Origin: MGIIb-O2 sp964003245 | Lineage (GTDB): Archaea; Thermoplasmatota; Poseidoniia; Poseidoniales; Thalassarchaeaceae | Direction of reading: 5' to 3' | DNA length: 41,919 bases | Assembly (NCBI GenBank): GCA_964003245.1 | Contig: CAXFIU010000008.1 | Location: 1-41,919, forward strand | Part shown: one piece after another, positions 26,035 through 34,511 of the stretch | How positions within the stretch are numbered: position 1 is the first letter of the stretch | Layout of the letters: each line of letters begins with the position of its first letter | The notes under the pieces: model-generated | Told to the model about the DNA's origin: nothing | The model's input: only the letters and a program-made list of their open reading frames with translations | Databases searched by the model: none | Position numbers and translations under genes: made by a program

Positions 26035-26087
26035 CTACCTCTTCATCTACTGCTCTCGTTTAAGTCAGATACGCTTTGACGAGTACT

Positions 26088-27170
26088 GTGGTTAGACGTG
26101 TTTTACTAGCTAGAGGGGGAGCTCTAGGCCCTAATACTGGTCTTGGTAGGGCTCATTTTTCATTGGTCTCAGTGTTAGAAAAAACATTAGTTAGAGACTG
26201 GACTCTAGCAGGTATAATCGAACATCCATTAAAGGATAATATTTTATCAAGAATTTGGAATAGATGGAGAGTTCATCCGAATGCAGTTAAAGAAAAAACA
26301 GAATTTTCAACTGCTGATTTGTTACACATTACTGACCAAGAGCAAGCTCATTTAGTTCCTAAAAATAGTAGAATTCCTGTAGCAGTTACAGTTCACGATT
26401 TATTTCATATAAATCCTAGAAAGATAACTATAGATAATGATGTAATCAATGTCGGTGAAAATAATCCAAATTTAGTTCGTAAATTTGATATTAATAAATT
26501 AAAATCAGGCTTAAGTCGTGCTGATTTACTAATTTGCATCTCAGAATCAACGCGAAATGAAGTAAAGCGTCTTTTCCCAAATAAGAAAACAGCTCTTGTT
26601 AGGCATCAGATAGACGTAGATCACTGGGATCCTGAATTTAATCCTAAATCTTCTGAATTAATTAGTGATTTTTATGATTCTGAAAAATGTTTGATTATCA
26701 CTGTGGGGAGTAATGAACCTAGAAAACGATTAGATTTAGTAAATGATATAATTTTAGGATTAGATCCAGAGGTTTCAAGAGAAATAAATTTGGTAAACAT
26801 AGGTAGTGACATTAGACTCGACGAGGATCAGTTAATTGCATCATTTCAACATGCTGAAGCATTATTATTTCCAAGCGTTTCAGAAGGTTTTGGTTATCCT
26901 CCTGCTGAAGCTATGGCTGCAGGATGTAAAGTACTAGCTTCAGATTCTGCAGCTCATAATGAAATAATTCCGAATGAATATCTTCTACCAGTAGACGAAT
27001 TAAGAGCCTGGATTGATGCTATCGAAACTATCCACTCAGAATGGAAGATGGATAAAGGCAAAGAACGCCGAGTAAATCTCAAATTGACTCAATATGTTAG
27101 AAATTTATTAAGTCCCACAGCTCATGGAATTGCATTGTCTAAGGCTTACGATTTACTTTTCGAAGAATAG
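26088..27170 (+). CDS. Glycosyltransferase, GT4-like
   Basis: A roughly 360-residue GT-B enzyme. The N-terminus VLLARGGALGPNTGLGRAHF carries the acceptor-side Gly-rich loop. VTVHDLFHINPRKI lies near residue 110, and the donor half has LIITVGSNEPRKRLDLVND and the EX7E motif in SVSEGFGYPPAEAMAAGCKV. I prefer the GTG at 26088, because TTTAAG at 26059-26064 is centred about 26 nt upstream, as in a leaderless archaeal promoter. TTG 26076 is the longer alternative and would be too near the box. The gene is divergent from another glycosyltransferase, so the pair probably builds the same glycan. It ends 13 bases before the DUF2237 gene. Confidence 0.88.
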   Translation: MVRRVLLARGGALGPNTGLGRAHFSLVSVLEKTLVRDWTLAGIIEHPLKDNILSRIWNRWRVHPNAVKEKTEFSTADLLHITDQEQAHLVPKNSRIPVAVTVHDLFHINPRKITIDNDVINVGENNPNLVRKFDINKLKSGLSRADLLICISESTRNEVKRLFPNKKTALVRHQIDVDHWDPEFNPKSSELISDFYDSEKCLIITVGSNEPRKRLDLVNDIILGLDPEVSREINLVNIGSDIRLDEDQLIASFQHAEALLFPSVSEGFGYPPAEAMAAGCKVLASDSAAHNEIIPNEYLLPVDELRAWIDAIETIHSEWKMDKGKERRVNLKLTQYVRNLLSPTAHGIALSKAYDLLFEE

Positions 27171-27183
27171 GATTTTGATTGTT

Positions 27184-27549
27184 ATGTTACCCTCGTTTAA
27201 TGTACTTGGAACTGAATTGCAAAAATGTTCAACTTCACCATTGACAGGTTGGTTTAGAGATGGTTGTTGTAATACTGATAGAAGAGACCGTAGCCTCCAT
27301 ACTGTTTGTTGCGAAGTAACTAGAGAGTTTCTTGATTTTGCTTTATCAAGAGGTAATGACCTGATAACTCCCGCCCCTCAGTTTAATTTTCCTGGTCTGA
27401 AACCAGGTGATAGATGGTGTGTATGTGCCCAGACTTGGCAGGACGCATATGATCTTGGTTTAGCCTGCCCCGTTATTCTTGAATCTACACACGAAGAAAC
27501 TCTTCAAATCATATCAATTTCTTCTTTGAAAGAGTTGGCAATCAACTAA
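27184..27549 (+). CDS. DUF2237 family protein
   Basis: A 121-residue soluble protein, the usual length of this conserved family of unknown function. The family signatures are nearly complete: NVLGTELQKCSTSPLTGWFR, DGCCNTDRRDRSLHTVCCEV, FPGLKPGDRWCVCAQTWQDA and the C-terminal ACPVILESTHEETLQ. The eight cysteines, several at conserved places, suggest metal binding or redox chemistry, but no function is established. ATG 27184 is chosen because the family starts just before NVLGTEL; the open frame reaches 60 bases further upstream into the glycosyltransferase gene. It follows that gene closely and precedes an ABC transporter behind a separate promoter. Confidence 0.92.
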   Translation: MLPSFNVLGTELQKCSTSPLTGWFRDGCCNTDRRDRSLHTVCCEVTREFLDFALSRGNDLITPAPQFNFPGLKPGDRWCVCAQTWQDAYDLGLACPVILESTHEETLQIISISSLKELAIN

Positions 27550-27551
27550 TT

Positions 27552-27572
27552 TTGTATTGTTCAAAAATACAA
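27552..27572. repeat. Inverted repeat after DUF2237 / before ABC operon
   Basis: TTGTATT (27552-27558) and AATACAA (27566-27572) are perfect complements around a 7-nt spacer, just upstream of TTTAAG (27579-27584), the TATA-like box centred about 25 nt before the GTG start at 27606. It could be an operator for the ABC operon or a weak terminator for the gene before. Confidence 0.45.
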
Positions 27573-27605
27573 TAACTGTTTAAGCGAACCGCAATTCCAA
27601 GTGTT

Positions 27606-28310
27606 GTGCTGTATGTTGATAGTCTAAGAAAAGGTTTTGGCTCAGGCAGAAGAAGACTTGAGGTCCTAAAGGGAATCAATCTCAAAGTCGAGAAGGGAGA
27701 GTTGGTAAGTCTAATGGGCCCTAGTGGTTGTGGAAAGAGTACTTTACTGAATATTATTGGTGGTTTACTAGAGGCTGATTCAGGTAAAATTACCTTAGGT
27801 TCTTTCGAATATGGCACGAAATCACCTAACAAGGTTGTCGATGTACGTAGGAGCGGTGTAGGGTGGATTTTCCAAGATTTTCATCTTGTTGAGAGATTAA
27901 CTGCTCTTGATAATGTAATTTTCAGTCTTGAACTATCAGGTATTCCATCGGCTGAGGCGGAAGATAGAGCACGTAAAGCTCTTGAAAGAGTGGGATTAGG
28001 AGATAGGATGAATTTTATCCCCGACCAGTTATCTGGTGGTCAGCAGCAAAGGGTAGCTGTTGCTCGAGCAATATCGGGTTCTAGATCTTTGATTCTTGCA
28101 GACGAACCTACGGGGAATCTCGATGTTAAAAGTGCTCAAGAAATAATTCATCTCTTCCAAGACCTATGTCGTGAAGATGGAATATCGGTTCTAATGGTTA
28201 CTCATGATCCTCTACAAGCGTCTATGGCTGATAGGATGCTTTTGTTGAAAGATGGCCTAACTGCAGCTTCTGATATTCGTTCTGCGTGGGGAATCGAGGA
28301 GGTGAACTGA
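27606..28310 (+). CDS. ABC transporter ATPase, LolD/MacB-like
   Basis: A 234-residue ATP-binding subunit. Walker A is GPSGCGKST near residues 39-47, the Q-loop lies in GWIFQDFHLVERLTALDNVI, the signature is QLSGGQQQRVAVARAIS, Walker B is LILADEPTGNLD and the switch His is in MVTHDP. The sequence is of the MacB/LolD class, which powers FtsX-type permeases that move lipoproteins, peptides or drugs or transmit mechanical signals, rather than transport through a simple channel. The GTG start at 27606 lies about 25 nt after TTTAAG, which suggests a leaderless mRNA; no ATG in frame is near. The stop overlaps the permease start by one base behind a strong SD. Confidence 0.95.
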   Translation: MLYVDSLRKGFGSGRRRLEVLKGINLKVEKGELVSLMGPSGCGKSTLLNIIGGLLEADSGKITLGSFEYGTKSPNKVVDVRRSGVGWIFQDFHLVERLTALDNVIFSLELSGIPSAEAEDRARKALERVGLGDRMNFIPDQLSGGQQQRVAVARAISGSRSLILADEPTGNLDVKSAQEIIHLFQDLCREDGISVLMVTHDPLQASMADRMLLLKDGLTAASDIRSAWGIEEVN

Positions 28311-31300
28311 TGGATTTGAACTCTCTGTTTTCACAAGTAATTCCTACGATGACAATAGCTTGGATAGTTGTAATGTTTAACATATTCACAATTGTATTGG
28401 CAAGGAAACAATTACGAAAATGGCTTCATCGAATTAAGGTTCTATCCGATCCCAGTTTAAGTTTCGAAAAATTTTCTTGGAGAAGATGGGTAAATAAATG
28501 GGTGGAATCATTCCGATTAAATATTTTAGCCGCTCCAAATAACATACGTTTGGCAATTCAAAGTGCGTGGAGAGGTAGGGAAAGAGGATTAGCAATATTT
28601 GCTGGAGTGTTACTTGCATCTCTTGTAATGACAACCGTCTTGGGATATGCTGTAGGCTTGAATCAAACATTTTTCCAAGCCTCACTGGGCAACGATGTCT
28701 TCGATGCAAAGATAGATTTCCAAGAAGATCCTACAGGAAATTGGGAAGGCCGAACTAATGATTCATCTGTCTGGGAATCATTTTGTGATGATCTTACTGA
28801 TAGAGATGAGTTTTCAGATTGTGGTCTTGTTTTTGGTCGTCAAGGAATACGAATTGCTGGATTTTTTGATTCAGATTTCGCCAATCCACAGCCTTTGAAT
28901 GTGGAATTAATCAATAGTACAACTTCTGACTGGTCAAATGTAAGTTGGGATTACACCGAAGCATCTGAAAATGGCCCCCCAATAAATGATCAACGTACAA
29001 TAAGATTCTATGGTGACGGAATTTGGGATGGTGAATTAGGCAAGAGACATGCAGATACTGTAATTTTTGGAGATTGGCCTTCCACTCCGCTTGATGCTGA
29101 AAATAATAGATCAGTAGTTTTGCCATCTAAAATAGCAAGTGCGGCTGGTATCGAAATAAATGGAAAGATAGACGCTCTTACATTTTCTTATGTAACAGAA
29201 ACTTATCAGATTAGTGAAGCAGTAGAGGCATTTGAAGAATGTAACACTATTCTTGATCCTAATTACGAGGTTGAGAGAATATTCTGCAAAGACACTATGA
29301 CCGTAACAAACCTCACACTTGCAGCAATTTATGAAGAGAGTTTTGGAAACCCTACATTACTTTTCAATCCAGTAATGGTTACAGACTCTGTACTCACTGA
29401 TGAGCAGAAAACAATTCTTATGCAGAATGATCATGGATATCTTGGTGTATCAGTAGATCGAACCCAACTGCCAACATCTTCAACTCGTGACGCAACAAAT
29501 TGGCTCAGTGATTTACAAAATAATTTGGAATCAACAGAGGGTTTTGTCCCAGTCTATGATTCAAATGGAAATGAAACAGGTACTGAAAAATCTTCAGTTC
29601 CACGCTATTTTGAGGTTAGTAATGGTTCTGATACGATTCTGATATCTATAGAATATGTAGATCTAATCTCAGGTACAATAACTTTCCTTAATATTTTCTT
29701 GGGTATAATCCAAGTCTTCGATTATATCCTTGTAATACCTATAGTTGCGCTTTCATTTGTTGTATTACTTTATGGATTACAACTTTCTTTAGAACAAAGA
29801 AGAAGAGAGGTAGCAATTCATAGAGTAATTGGAGGTACTCAAGATACTTTGTCTAGGATGATGATGATTGAAATTCTAGCAATTGGTTCTGTAGCATGGG
29901 GATTAGGTTACCTACTTGCTACAGGCGCAGTTGAAATAGTACTCCGAGCCGTTGGATTCCTTAGATTTACTGAGGAAGGAGATTTCACTGTAGATCCAAT
30001 CCTCAGTATATTATCAACAATATCAGTAGGAATGGCGACTCTAGCATTTGCCTATTGGAGAGGTACAGTAACGACCAAGAGATTCCTCAATATGGAAATT
30101 GATGAAGGTGTAAGAAAAGTCAGTAATGAAAGAGAACCTCTCTACATTTTACACTGGTTTACCTTTGTTATTGGCGTCTTTGCATTTATCGAGAGTTGGA
30201 TTCAATCCAATGGAGGGTATGGGCCAATAGGAAGTGGTGGGTTCATCACTAATTTCATTCTTAATGCAATTCTTCTACTACTAGGGCCATTCTTCCTTTG
30301 GATAGGTGGCGCACTAGTTCTATCTCAAATCGGAGCATCCGGCCCTCAAATCCTAAATCGTTTATTTGGTTGGTCGCCAGCAATTTCAGACATACGCAGG
30401 GGACTGAGTGGTTCTGGTTCGAGTTCGTCTGTAAGTCGTTTGTCGTTGATTCTTTTGTTGACATTGTCTATAGTAACTTTGGCTGCAGTACAGGGTCACA
30501 CTGGTACAATGGTCGACGAAAGAACAACTAATGCTCAGAACGGTGCCGATTTGATGGTCCAATTTGATAGTTCTCTGACTGAAGAAGAAGCTCGCAATAA
30601 AATCATGCTTTCAATAAATTCAATTGGAGATAATGACATCAACGACATATCTTCGATGACATCTGTAGCTAGAACACTCACTCAGACCAAAGAAGAAGGA
30701 AATTTGTTACTTACCTGGGTTGTATTTGATGGCCACGAAAATACATTAATTTGGGATTCTCAGGCAATTCCTGGAGATGATATTGAAGATATGTCGGAGA
30801 CGTGGCGTCTCGGCGGATATACTGCTGGCACTGCTGCTCGTGAATCTCTAGACTTCCCTTCAATAGGTAAATCACTGACATTGCAATACACTACATATGA
30901 GTTAAATGAATTTGGACTTCCTGTTGAAACTGGCACTACTGAATCTACAGTAAATTATGCTGGTCGTCATCAATGGGTACCTGGCATTACCTCAATAGAG
31001 GCTTCCTCAGCGATAGTCATTGGAGAGAGTTCGTATAGAGAACTTGTTGGTGACCAAGTTGTTGATTCTCATACATCTTCAATATGGATGTTTGAATTAT
31101 GTGATGAAAGAGATAAAGAATGCGCAAAGGCATTGGAACTTTTGAGTGCGGATATAAAGAGTAATAGTGGAGTAGTTTCTGCATTGGATTGGTCCACAGC
31201 TCATGAAGAAAATGAGCGTAATGGTGGTTTGATATTCGGAACACCTGGATTGCTTAGTATGATGTTCGTTGTAGCCGCTCTAGCATCCATATCATCTGCA

Positions 31301-31675
31301 TTCGTATTCCTTTCTCTAGTTTTGAGCCAGAGAAAAAGAGAATTAGCAATATTACAAGCAATAGGCGCAAGTCCAAATCAGGTTATTCGCCTAGTACTTT
31401 TCGAGATAATGTCTATTCTTCTTGTTAGCATGGTTTTAGGAGTCACACTTGGTTTGGCTGTTTCAGAATCATTCAACGGATTCTTTAGTGTATTTGGATT
31501 TATTTTCCAATTATTCCTTGGTCAGAGCAACCCTATTGACAGAGATTTAGTCTGGCCTTGGTTCGAAATTATTGCCGTAAATGGATTGGTTCTAATTGCA
31601 GTAATTATATCTTTATTATTTACAACTAGAAGAGCACTTGACTCTGATTTGGCTACAATACTAAAGGGTGAGTAA
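28310..31675 (+). CDS. FtsX-like ABC permease with two FtsX domains
   Basis: A 1121-residue membrane protein. After a first helix at residues 10-30 and a second near 105-125 there is a large extracellular domain (about 130-460). An FtsX domain follows (about 470-590, with LEQRRREVAIHRVIGGTQ), then more helices, a second extracellular domain (about 745-970) and a C-terminal FtsX domain (LSQRKRELAILQAIGASPNQ). Two FtsX units in one chain resemble YbbP/LolCE-type exporters acting as one polypeptide. ATG 28310 overlaps the ATPase stop and has GGAGGTGA at 28298-28305. It is flanked by an ATPase on either side, so the active form may pair two different ATPases. The cargo is unknown. Confidence 0.92.
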   Translation: MDLNSLFSQVIPTMTIAWIVVMFNIFTIVLARKQLRKWLHRIKVLSDPSLSFEKFSWRRWVNKWVESFRLNILAAPNNIRLAIQSAWRGRERGLAIFAGVLLASLVMTTVLGYAVGLNQTFFQASLGNDVFDAKIDFQEDPTGNWEGRTNDSSVWESFCDDLTDRDEFSDCGLVFGRQGIRIAGFFDSDFANPQPLNVELINSTTSDWSNVSWDYTEASENGPPINDQRTIRFYGDGIWDGELGKRHADTVIFGDWPSTPLDAENNRSVVLPSKIASAAGIEINGKIDALTFSYVTETYQISEAVEAFEECNTILDPNYEVERIFCKDTMTVTNLTLAAIYEESFGNPTLLFNPVMVTDSVLTDEQKTILMQNDHGYLGVSVDRTQLPTSSTRDATNWLSDLQNNLESTEGFVPVYDSNGNETGTEKSSVPRYFEVSNGSDTILISIEYVDLISGTITFLNIFLGIIQVFDYILVIPIVALSFVVLLYGLQLSLEQRRREVAIHRVIGGTQDTLSRMMMIEILAIGSVAWGLGYLLATGAVEIVLRAVGFLRFTEEGDFTVDPILSILSTISVGMATLAFAYWRGTVTTKRFLNMEIDEGVRKVSNEREPLYILHWFTFVIGVFAFIESWIQSNGGYGPIGSGGFITNFILNAILLLLGPFFLWIGGALVLSQIGASGPQILNRLFGWSPAISDIRRGLSGSGSSSSVSRLSLILLLTLSIVTLAAVQGHTGTMVDERTTNAQNGADLMVQFDSSLTEEEARNKIMLSINSIGDNDINDISSMTSVARTLTQTKEEGNLLLTWVVFDGHENTLIWDSQAIPGDDIEDMSETWRLGGYTAGTAARESLDFPSIGKSLTLQYTTYELNEFGLPVETGTTESTVNYAGRHQWVPGITSIEASSAIVIGESSYRELVGDQVVDSHTSSIWMFELCDERDKECAKALELLSADIKSNSGVVSALDWSTAHEENERNGGLIFGTPGLLSMMFVVAALASISSAFVFLSLVLSQRKRELAILQAIGASPNQVIRLVLFEIMSILLVSMVLGVTLGLAVSESFNGFFSVFGFIFQLFLGQSNPIDRDLVWPWFEIIAVNGLVLIAVIISLLFTTRRALDSDLATILKGE

Positions 31676-31676
31676 A

Positions 31677-32678
31677 ATGTCTGATAAACCAAATGAAATA
31701 CTACGTGCAAACTCTATTTATCACATATATGAATCGAACGCAGAAGATGGTAACGTAGTTGCCCTCAGAGGTCTAAGTGTTTCCATAACTGAAGGTGAGG
31801 CAGTGGCTGTAGTAGGTCCATCAGGATCTGGTAAGTCAACACTACTCAAATGCTTAGGTGGATTAATGAAACCATCAGCCGGTTCTGTGGAGTTAGCGGG
31901 AACTAGAATGACTAGATTGACTGGTAAGCAGTTGGTTAGATTGAGACAGGAGACAGTTTCTTTCATATTCCAAGATGCTAACTTACTTCCTCATCTCAAC
32001 GCAATTGACAATGTTGCACAACCTCTAATTCATCAAGGGATTCTCGCAAGAAAGGCAAGGCCAAAGGCACAGGCTCTTCTAGATAAACTTGGAATGGGTG
32101 AGAGATCATATGGATTGCCAGAAGAACTTTCTGGGGGTGAGCAACAAAGGGTTGCAATTGCTAGAGCATTAATAACGAATCCAAAGTTGATATTAGCTGA
32201 TGAACCGACAGGAGCACTAGATCCAATAACAAGTAGAGAAGTTTTACAATTATTCAAAGAACTTCACGAAGAGAGCGATGTTGCCTTCCTTTTAGTTACC
32301 CACAATCGAGAAGTAGCCTCATTTTGTGAACGCTCTCTAGAACTCCGAGAAGGTCGTTTTATTGCACAGCATGGGACTGATGTTGACATCGGTGATTTAT
32401 CCGAATCAAGAGAATTAATTATTGATGATACAGGAACTATAACTCTTCCACCTGATGTATTACTTGGTTTAGGTGGTCCTGGAAGATTTGAGATGTCCGA
32501 AATTGATAGAGATTTACTCCATTTAGAGAGAGTTGACGAAGATAAGGTTTCAGTCTCTACAGGAAATAATTCAATGGTATTATCTCCTAATTGCCCTGCA
32601 TGTAAATATGACTATGCAGGAAGTGATGATCAAATATGCCCTGAATGTGGTTCTAGTAGGCCTATGATACAATCCTAA
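31677..32678 (+). CDS. ABC transporter ATPase with C-terminal zinc ribbon
   Basis: A 333-residue ATPase, about 100 residues longer than the usual LolD/MacB subunit. Walker A is GPSGSGKST, the Q-loop is in VSFIFQDANLLPHLNAIDNV, the signature is ELSGGEQQRVAIARAL, Walker B is LILADEPTGALD and the switch His is in LVTHNREVAS. An extra acidic segment follows, and near residues 306-328 NCPACKYDY and QICPECGSS form two CPxC-type knuckles, a zinc ribbon. That addition is unusual for this class. ATG 31677 lies one base past the permease stop, with GGTGA before it; GTG 31668 is an alternative. The end overlaps the convergent wyosine gene by 17 bases. Confidence 0.92.
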   Translation: MSDKPNEILRANSIYHIYESNAEDGNVVALRGLSVSITEGEAVAVVGPSGSGKSTLLKCLGGLMKPSAGSVELAGTRMTRLTGKQLVRLRQETVSFIFQDANLLPHLNAIDNVAQPLIHQGILARKARPKAQALLDKLGMGERSYGLPEELSGGEQQRVAIARALITNPKLILADEPTGALDPITSREVLQLFKELHEESDVAFLLVTHNREVASFCERSLELREGRFIAQHGTDVDIGDLSESRELIIDDTGTITLPPDVLLGLGGPGRFEMSEIDRDLLHLERVDEDKVSVSTGNNSMVLSPNCPACKYDYAGSDDQICPECGSSRPMIQS

Positions 32679-33777
32679 AAACCTCTTCAAGTTGAGGTAT
32701 TGTGAATTTCTGAGGCTTCGCTATACCCAAATCCTTTGGTAGTTCTCTAATTTTCTTAGGCAAAGTAACCGGAATCATTTCTTTCCCAATTAATGCGACT
32801 CTACTTTCTCTCCTATCAGACAGAACCTCTCTTCCAACTAATGGCGCTAGATTTCTTGAGAAATCCATAACTTCATCGTGAGATGGCATGTTTTCAATAG
32901 TATGATTTGATTGTGAGTTCCCTACGTAGATGTAACCTTTAGCCTCAATAAAATCTGGATCTGCAAGATTATCTAGCCTTGCATAGTCTTTCCAGTGACC
33001 GAGTGATTCACCTTTGATTAGTGTGTGTCTACAAACTGTTCTTGTATCTAAACTTGGAAGAAGTTCCAATGTTTGTTCTAATTTATCAAATGCAGATTGA
33101 TCAAATTTCGGCTTACAGATTTTATCAAAAATTTCTTTATTTGGAGCATCTACACTCACATAAAGTTGGGTAGGAAGAGTATCTAGTTTTTCAATCACTT
33201 TTGGTAATGAACCATTAGTTACTAAAAATGTAGAAACACCGTGTTGATGACAAATGTCTAGAAACTCACCTAACCGAGAATACAAAGTCGGTTCTCCATT
33301 AAGTGATATTGCAACATGTTTTGGGTCCTGAGCATCTAGCCATTTTTCCCTAGGTACTGAAGGATGTCCTCCAAAACCTGTCAACAATCTTCTATGTGCT
33401 TTCACAGATTGAAGAAATAATTCATACGGGTCATCGTCAATTTTTGTCAAAGCATCAGAATGTGGCTCTCTCCAGCAATATGTACATGCTAAGTTACAGG
33501 TATCTACATTTGGAGCCATTTGCATGCATCCATGACTTTCAATCCCGTAAAATGTACCTTTGTAACAAGATCTATCTGCAATTAGACTCTGTTTTGTCCA
33601 ATGACAAACCTTGACTCCTCCGTGTTCTCCAACTAAATGATAACTTTGTTTTGCTAGACGAGCAGCAATTTTTGGTTCAATTTTAGTTACAGGGCTCTGC
33701 ATAGGCATCAACTCAGACATCAATTCCCACAGAGGGGCAGTGTCAGATGTCCCCTCCAATCGAGGTTCAGATTTCAA
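32662..33777 (-). CDS. taw1: 4-demethylwyosine synthase Taw1 (TYW1-type radical SAM)
   Basis: Radical SAM enzyme that condenses pyruvate with N1-methylguanosine-37 of tRNA-Phe to form the tricyclic wyosine base. It is found in archaea and eukaryotes only, which supports an archaeal source for the window. The SAM cluster motif is CNLACTYCW, with Cys94, Cys98 and Cys101. A second triad spaced CX12CX12C, Cys58, Cys71 and Cys84, matches the additional iron-sulfur cluster of archaeal Taw1. Further support comes from HVAISLNGEPTLYSRLGEFL and STFLVTNGSLPKVIEKLD. There is no flavodoxin domain, as expected for archaeal forms. At 371 residues it is slightly longer than usual because of an N-terminal extension of about 25 residues, so a start at Met20 or Met24 is possible. 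Confidence 0.95.
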   Translation of the reverse strand: MKSEPRLEGTSDTAPLWELMSELMPMQSPVTKIEPKIAARLAKQSYHLVGEHGGVKVCHWTKQSLIADRSCYKGTFYGIESHGCMQMAPNVDTCNLACTYCWREPHSDALTKIDDDPYELFLQSVKAHRRLLTGFGGHPSVPREKWLDAQDPKHVAISLNGEPTLYSRLGEFLDICHQHGVSTFLVTNGSLPKVIEKLDTLPTQLYVSVDAPNKEIFDKICKPKFDQSAFDKLEQTLELLPSLDTRTVCRHTLIKGESLGHWKDYARLDNLADPDFIEAKGYIYVGNSQSNHTIENMPSHDEVMDFSRNLAPLVGREVLSDRRESRVALIGKEMIPVTLPKKIRELPKDLGIAKPQKFTIPQLEEVFRIVS

Positions 33778-33846
33778 TTCTACGCATCACAATAAGATAT
33801 TTTGCAGGCGAATAGACTATGACTTAATGTCTCTACGTTATCTCTG

Positions 33847-34434
33847 ATGACAGAGTTGCTAGAAAGTAATCACTACCTTATCAGAAAGAAATTAATCAAG
33901 ATTTTAGGCGAAAAATTCCATATATATTCTGATGATAGTCAGGAGAACTTAATTGGATATTCTTATCAAAAAGCATTGAAGCTTAAAGAGGATATTAGAG
34001 TATATACAGACGAAAACGAGTCTGAGGAAATAATCAAGATAAAGGCTAGAAATATTTTAGATTTAACAGGAGGATATGACTTTACTGATTCAAAAACCGG
34101 TGAAAGTTTAGGTGGCGTCAGGCGTAATTTCCGAAAGTCACTTATTCGAGATAGTTATTCCGTTTTTGACCCAGATAATCAGATTTATGCCGAGATAAAA
34201 GAAGACAGGTTGTTTAGTGCTATCATTAGAAGAATTCTTCCACCTACAAAATTATTCTTCCCTCAGGAATTTGCTTTAGATTTTCCCGGTAATCCTCCAA
34301 TTAGGTTTACTCAAAAGCTTAATCCTGTGATCCAAAAACTCACTGTAGACATCTCAGAGGGAAATCAGATAGACCCTCGAATAATTCTAGGTGCAGCCAT
34401 GGTAATTATTGCAATTGAAGGAAGGCAAGGCTAA
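33847..34434 (+). CDS. LURP-one-related / scramblase-like protein
   Basis: A 195-residue protein with the Tubby-C-like beta barrel of the LURP-one-related family: YSYQKALKLKEDIRVYTDEN, IIKIKARNILDLTGGYDFTD and the central SYSVFDPDNQIYAEIKEDRL. The last segment, DPRIILGAAMVIIAIEG, fits the buried C-terminal helix of the fold. Proteins of this family are widespread and mostly uncharacterised; in eukaryotes relatives include phospholipid scramblases, so membrane contact is possible but not shown. It is divergent from taw1 across 69 bases and is followed by a T-run (34456-34461) that may end its transcript before the IMP dehydrogenase gene. The family call is moderately sure. Confidence 0.7.
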   Translation: MTELLESNHYLIRKKLIKILGEKFHIYSDDSQENLIGYSYQKALKLKEDIRVYTDENESEEIIKIKARNILDLTGGYDFTDSKTGESLGGVRRNFRKSLIRDSYSVFDPDNQIYAEIKEDRLFSAIIRRILPPTKLFFPQEFALDFPGNPPIRFTQKLNPVIQKLTVDISEGNQIDPRIILGAAMVIIAIEGRQG

Positions 34435-34455
34435 AATTAATGATATTCTAGTCTA

Positions 34456-34461
34456 TTTTTT
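34456..34461 (+). terminator. Possible U-tract terminator
   Basis: Six T in a row about 22 bases after the LURP-like stop. Archaeal RNA polymerase ends at such U-tracts, but in AT-rich DNA this is weak evidence. Confidence 0.3.
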
Positions 34462-34511
34462 CTGCATCAATATAGCAACCATTGAAATAGGAATGGTCTA
34501 GGCCATCTCTA

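Noticed and set aside
34493..34506. ATGGTCTAGGCCAT near-palindrome before guaB as a purine riboswitch
   Set aside because: It is only 14 bases, has one mismatch, and no purine-aptamer core or three-way junction is visible.
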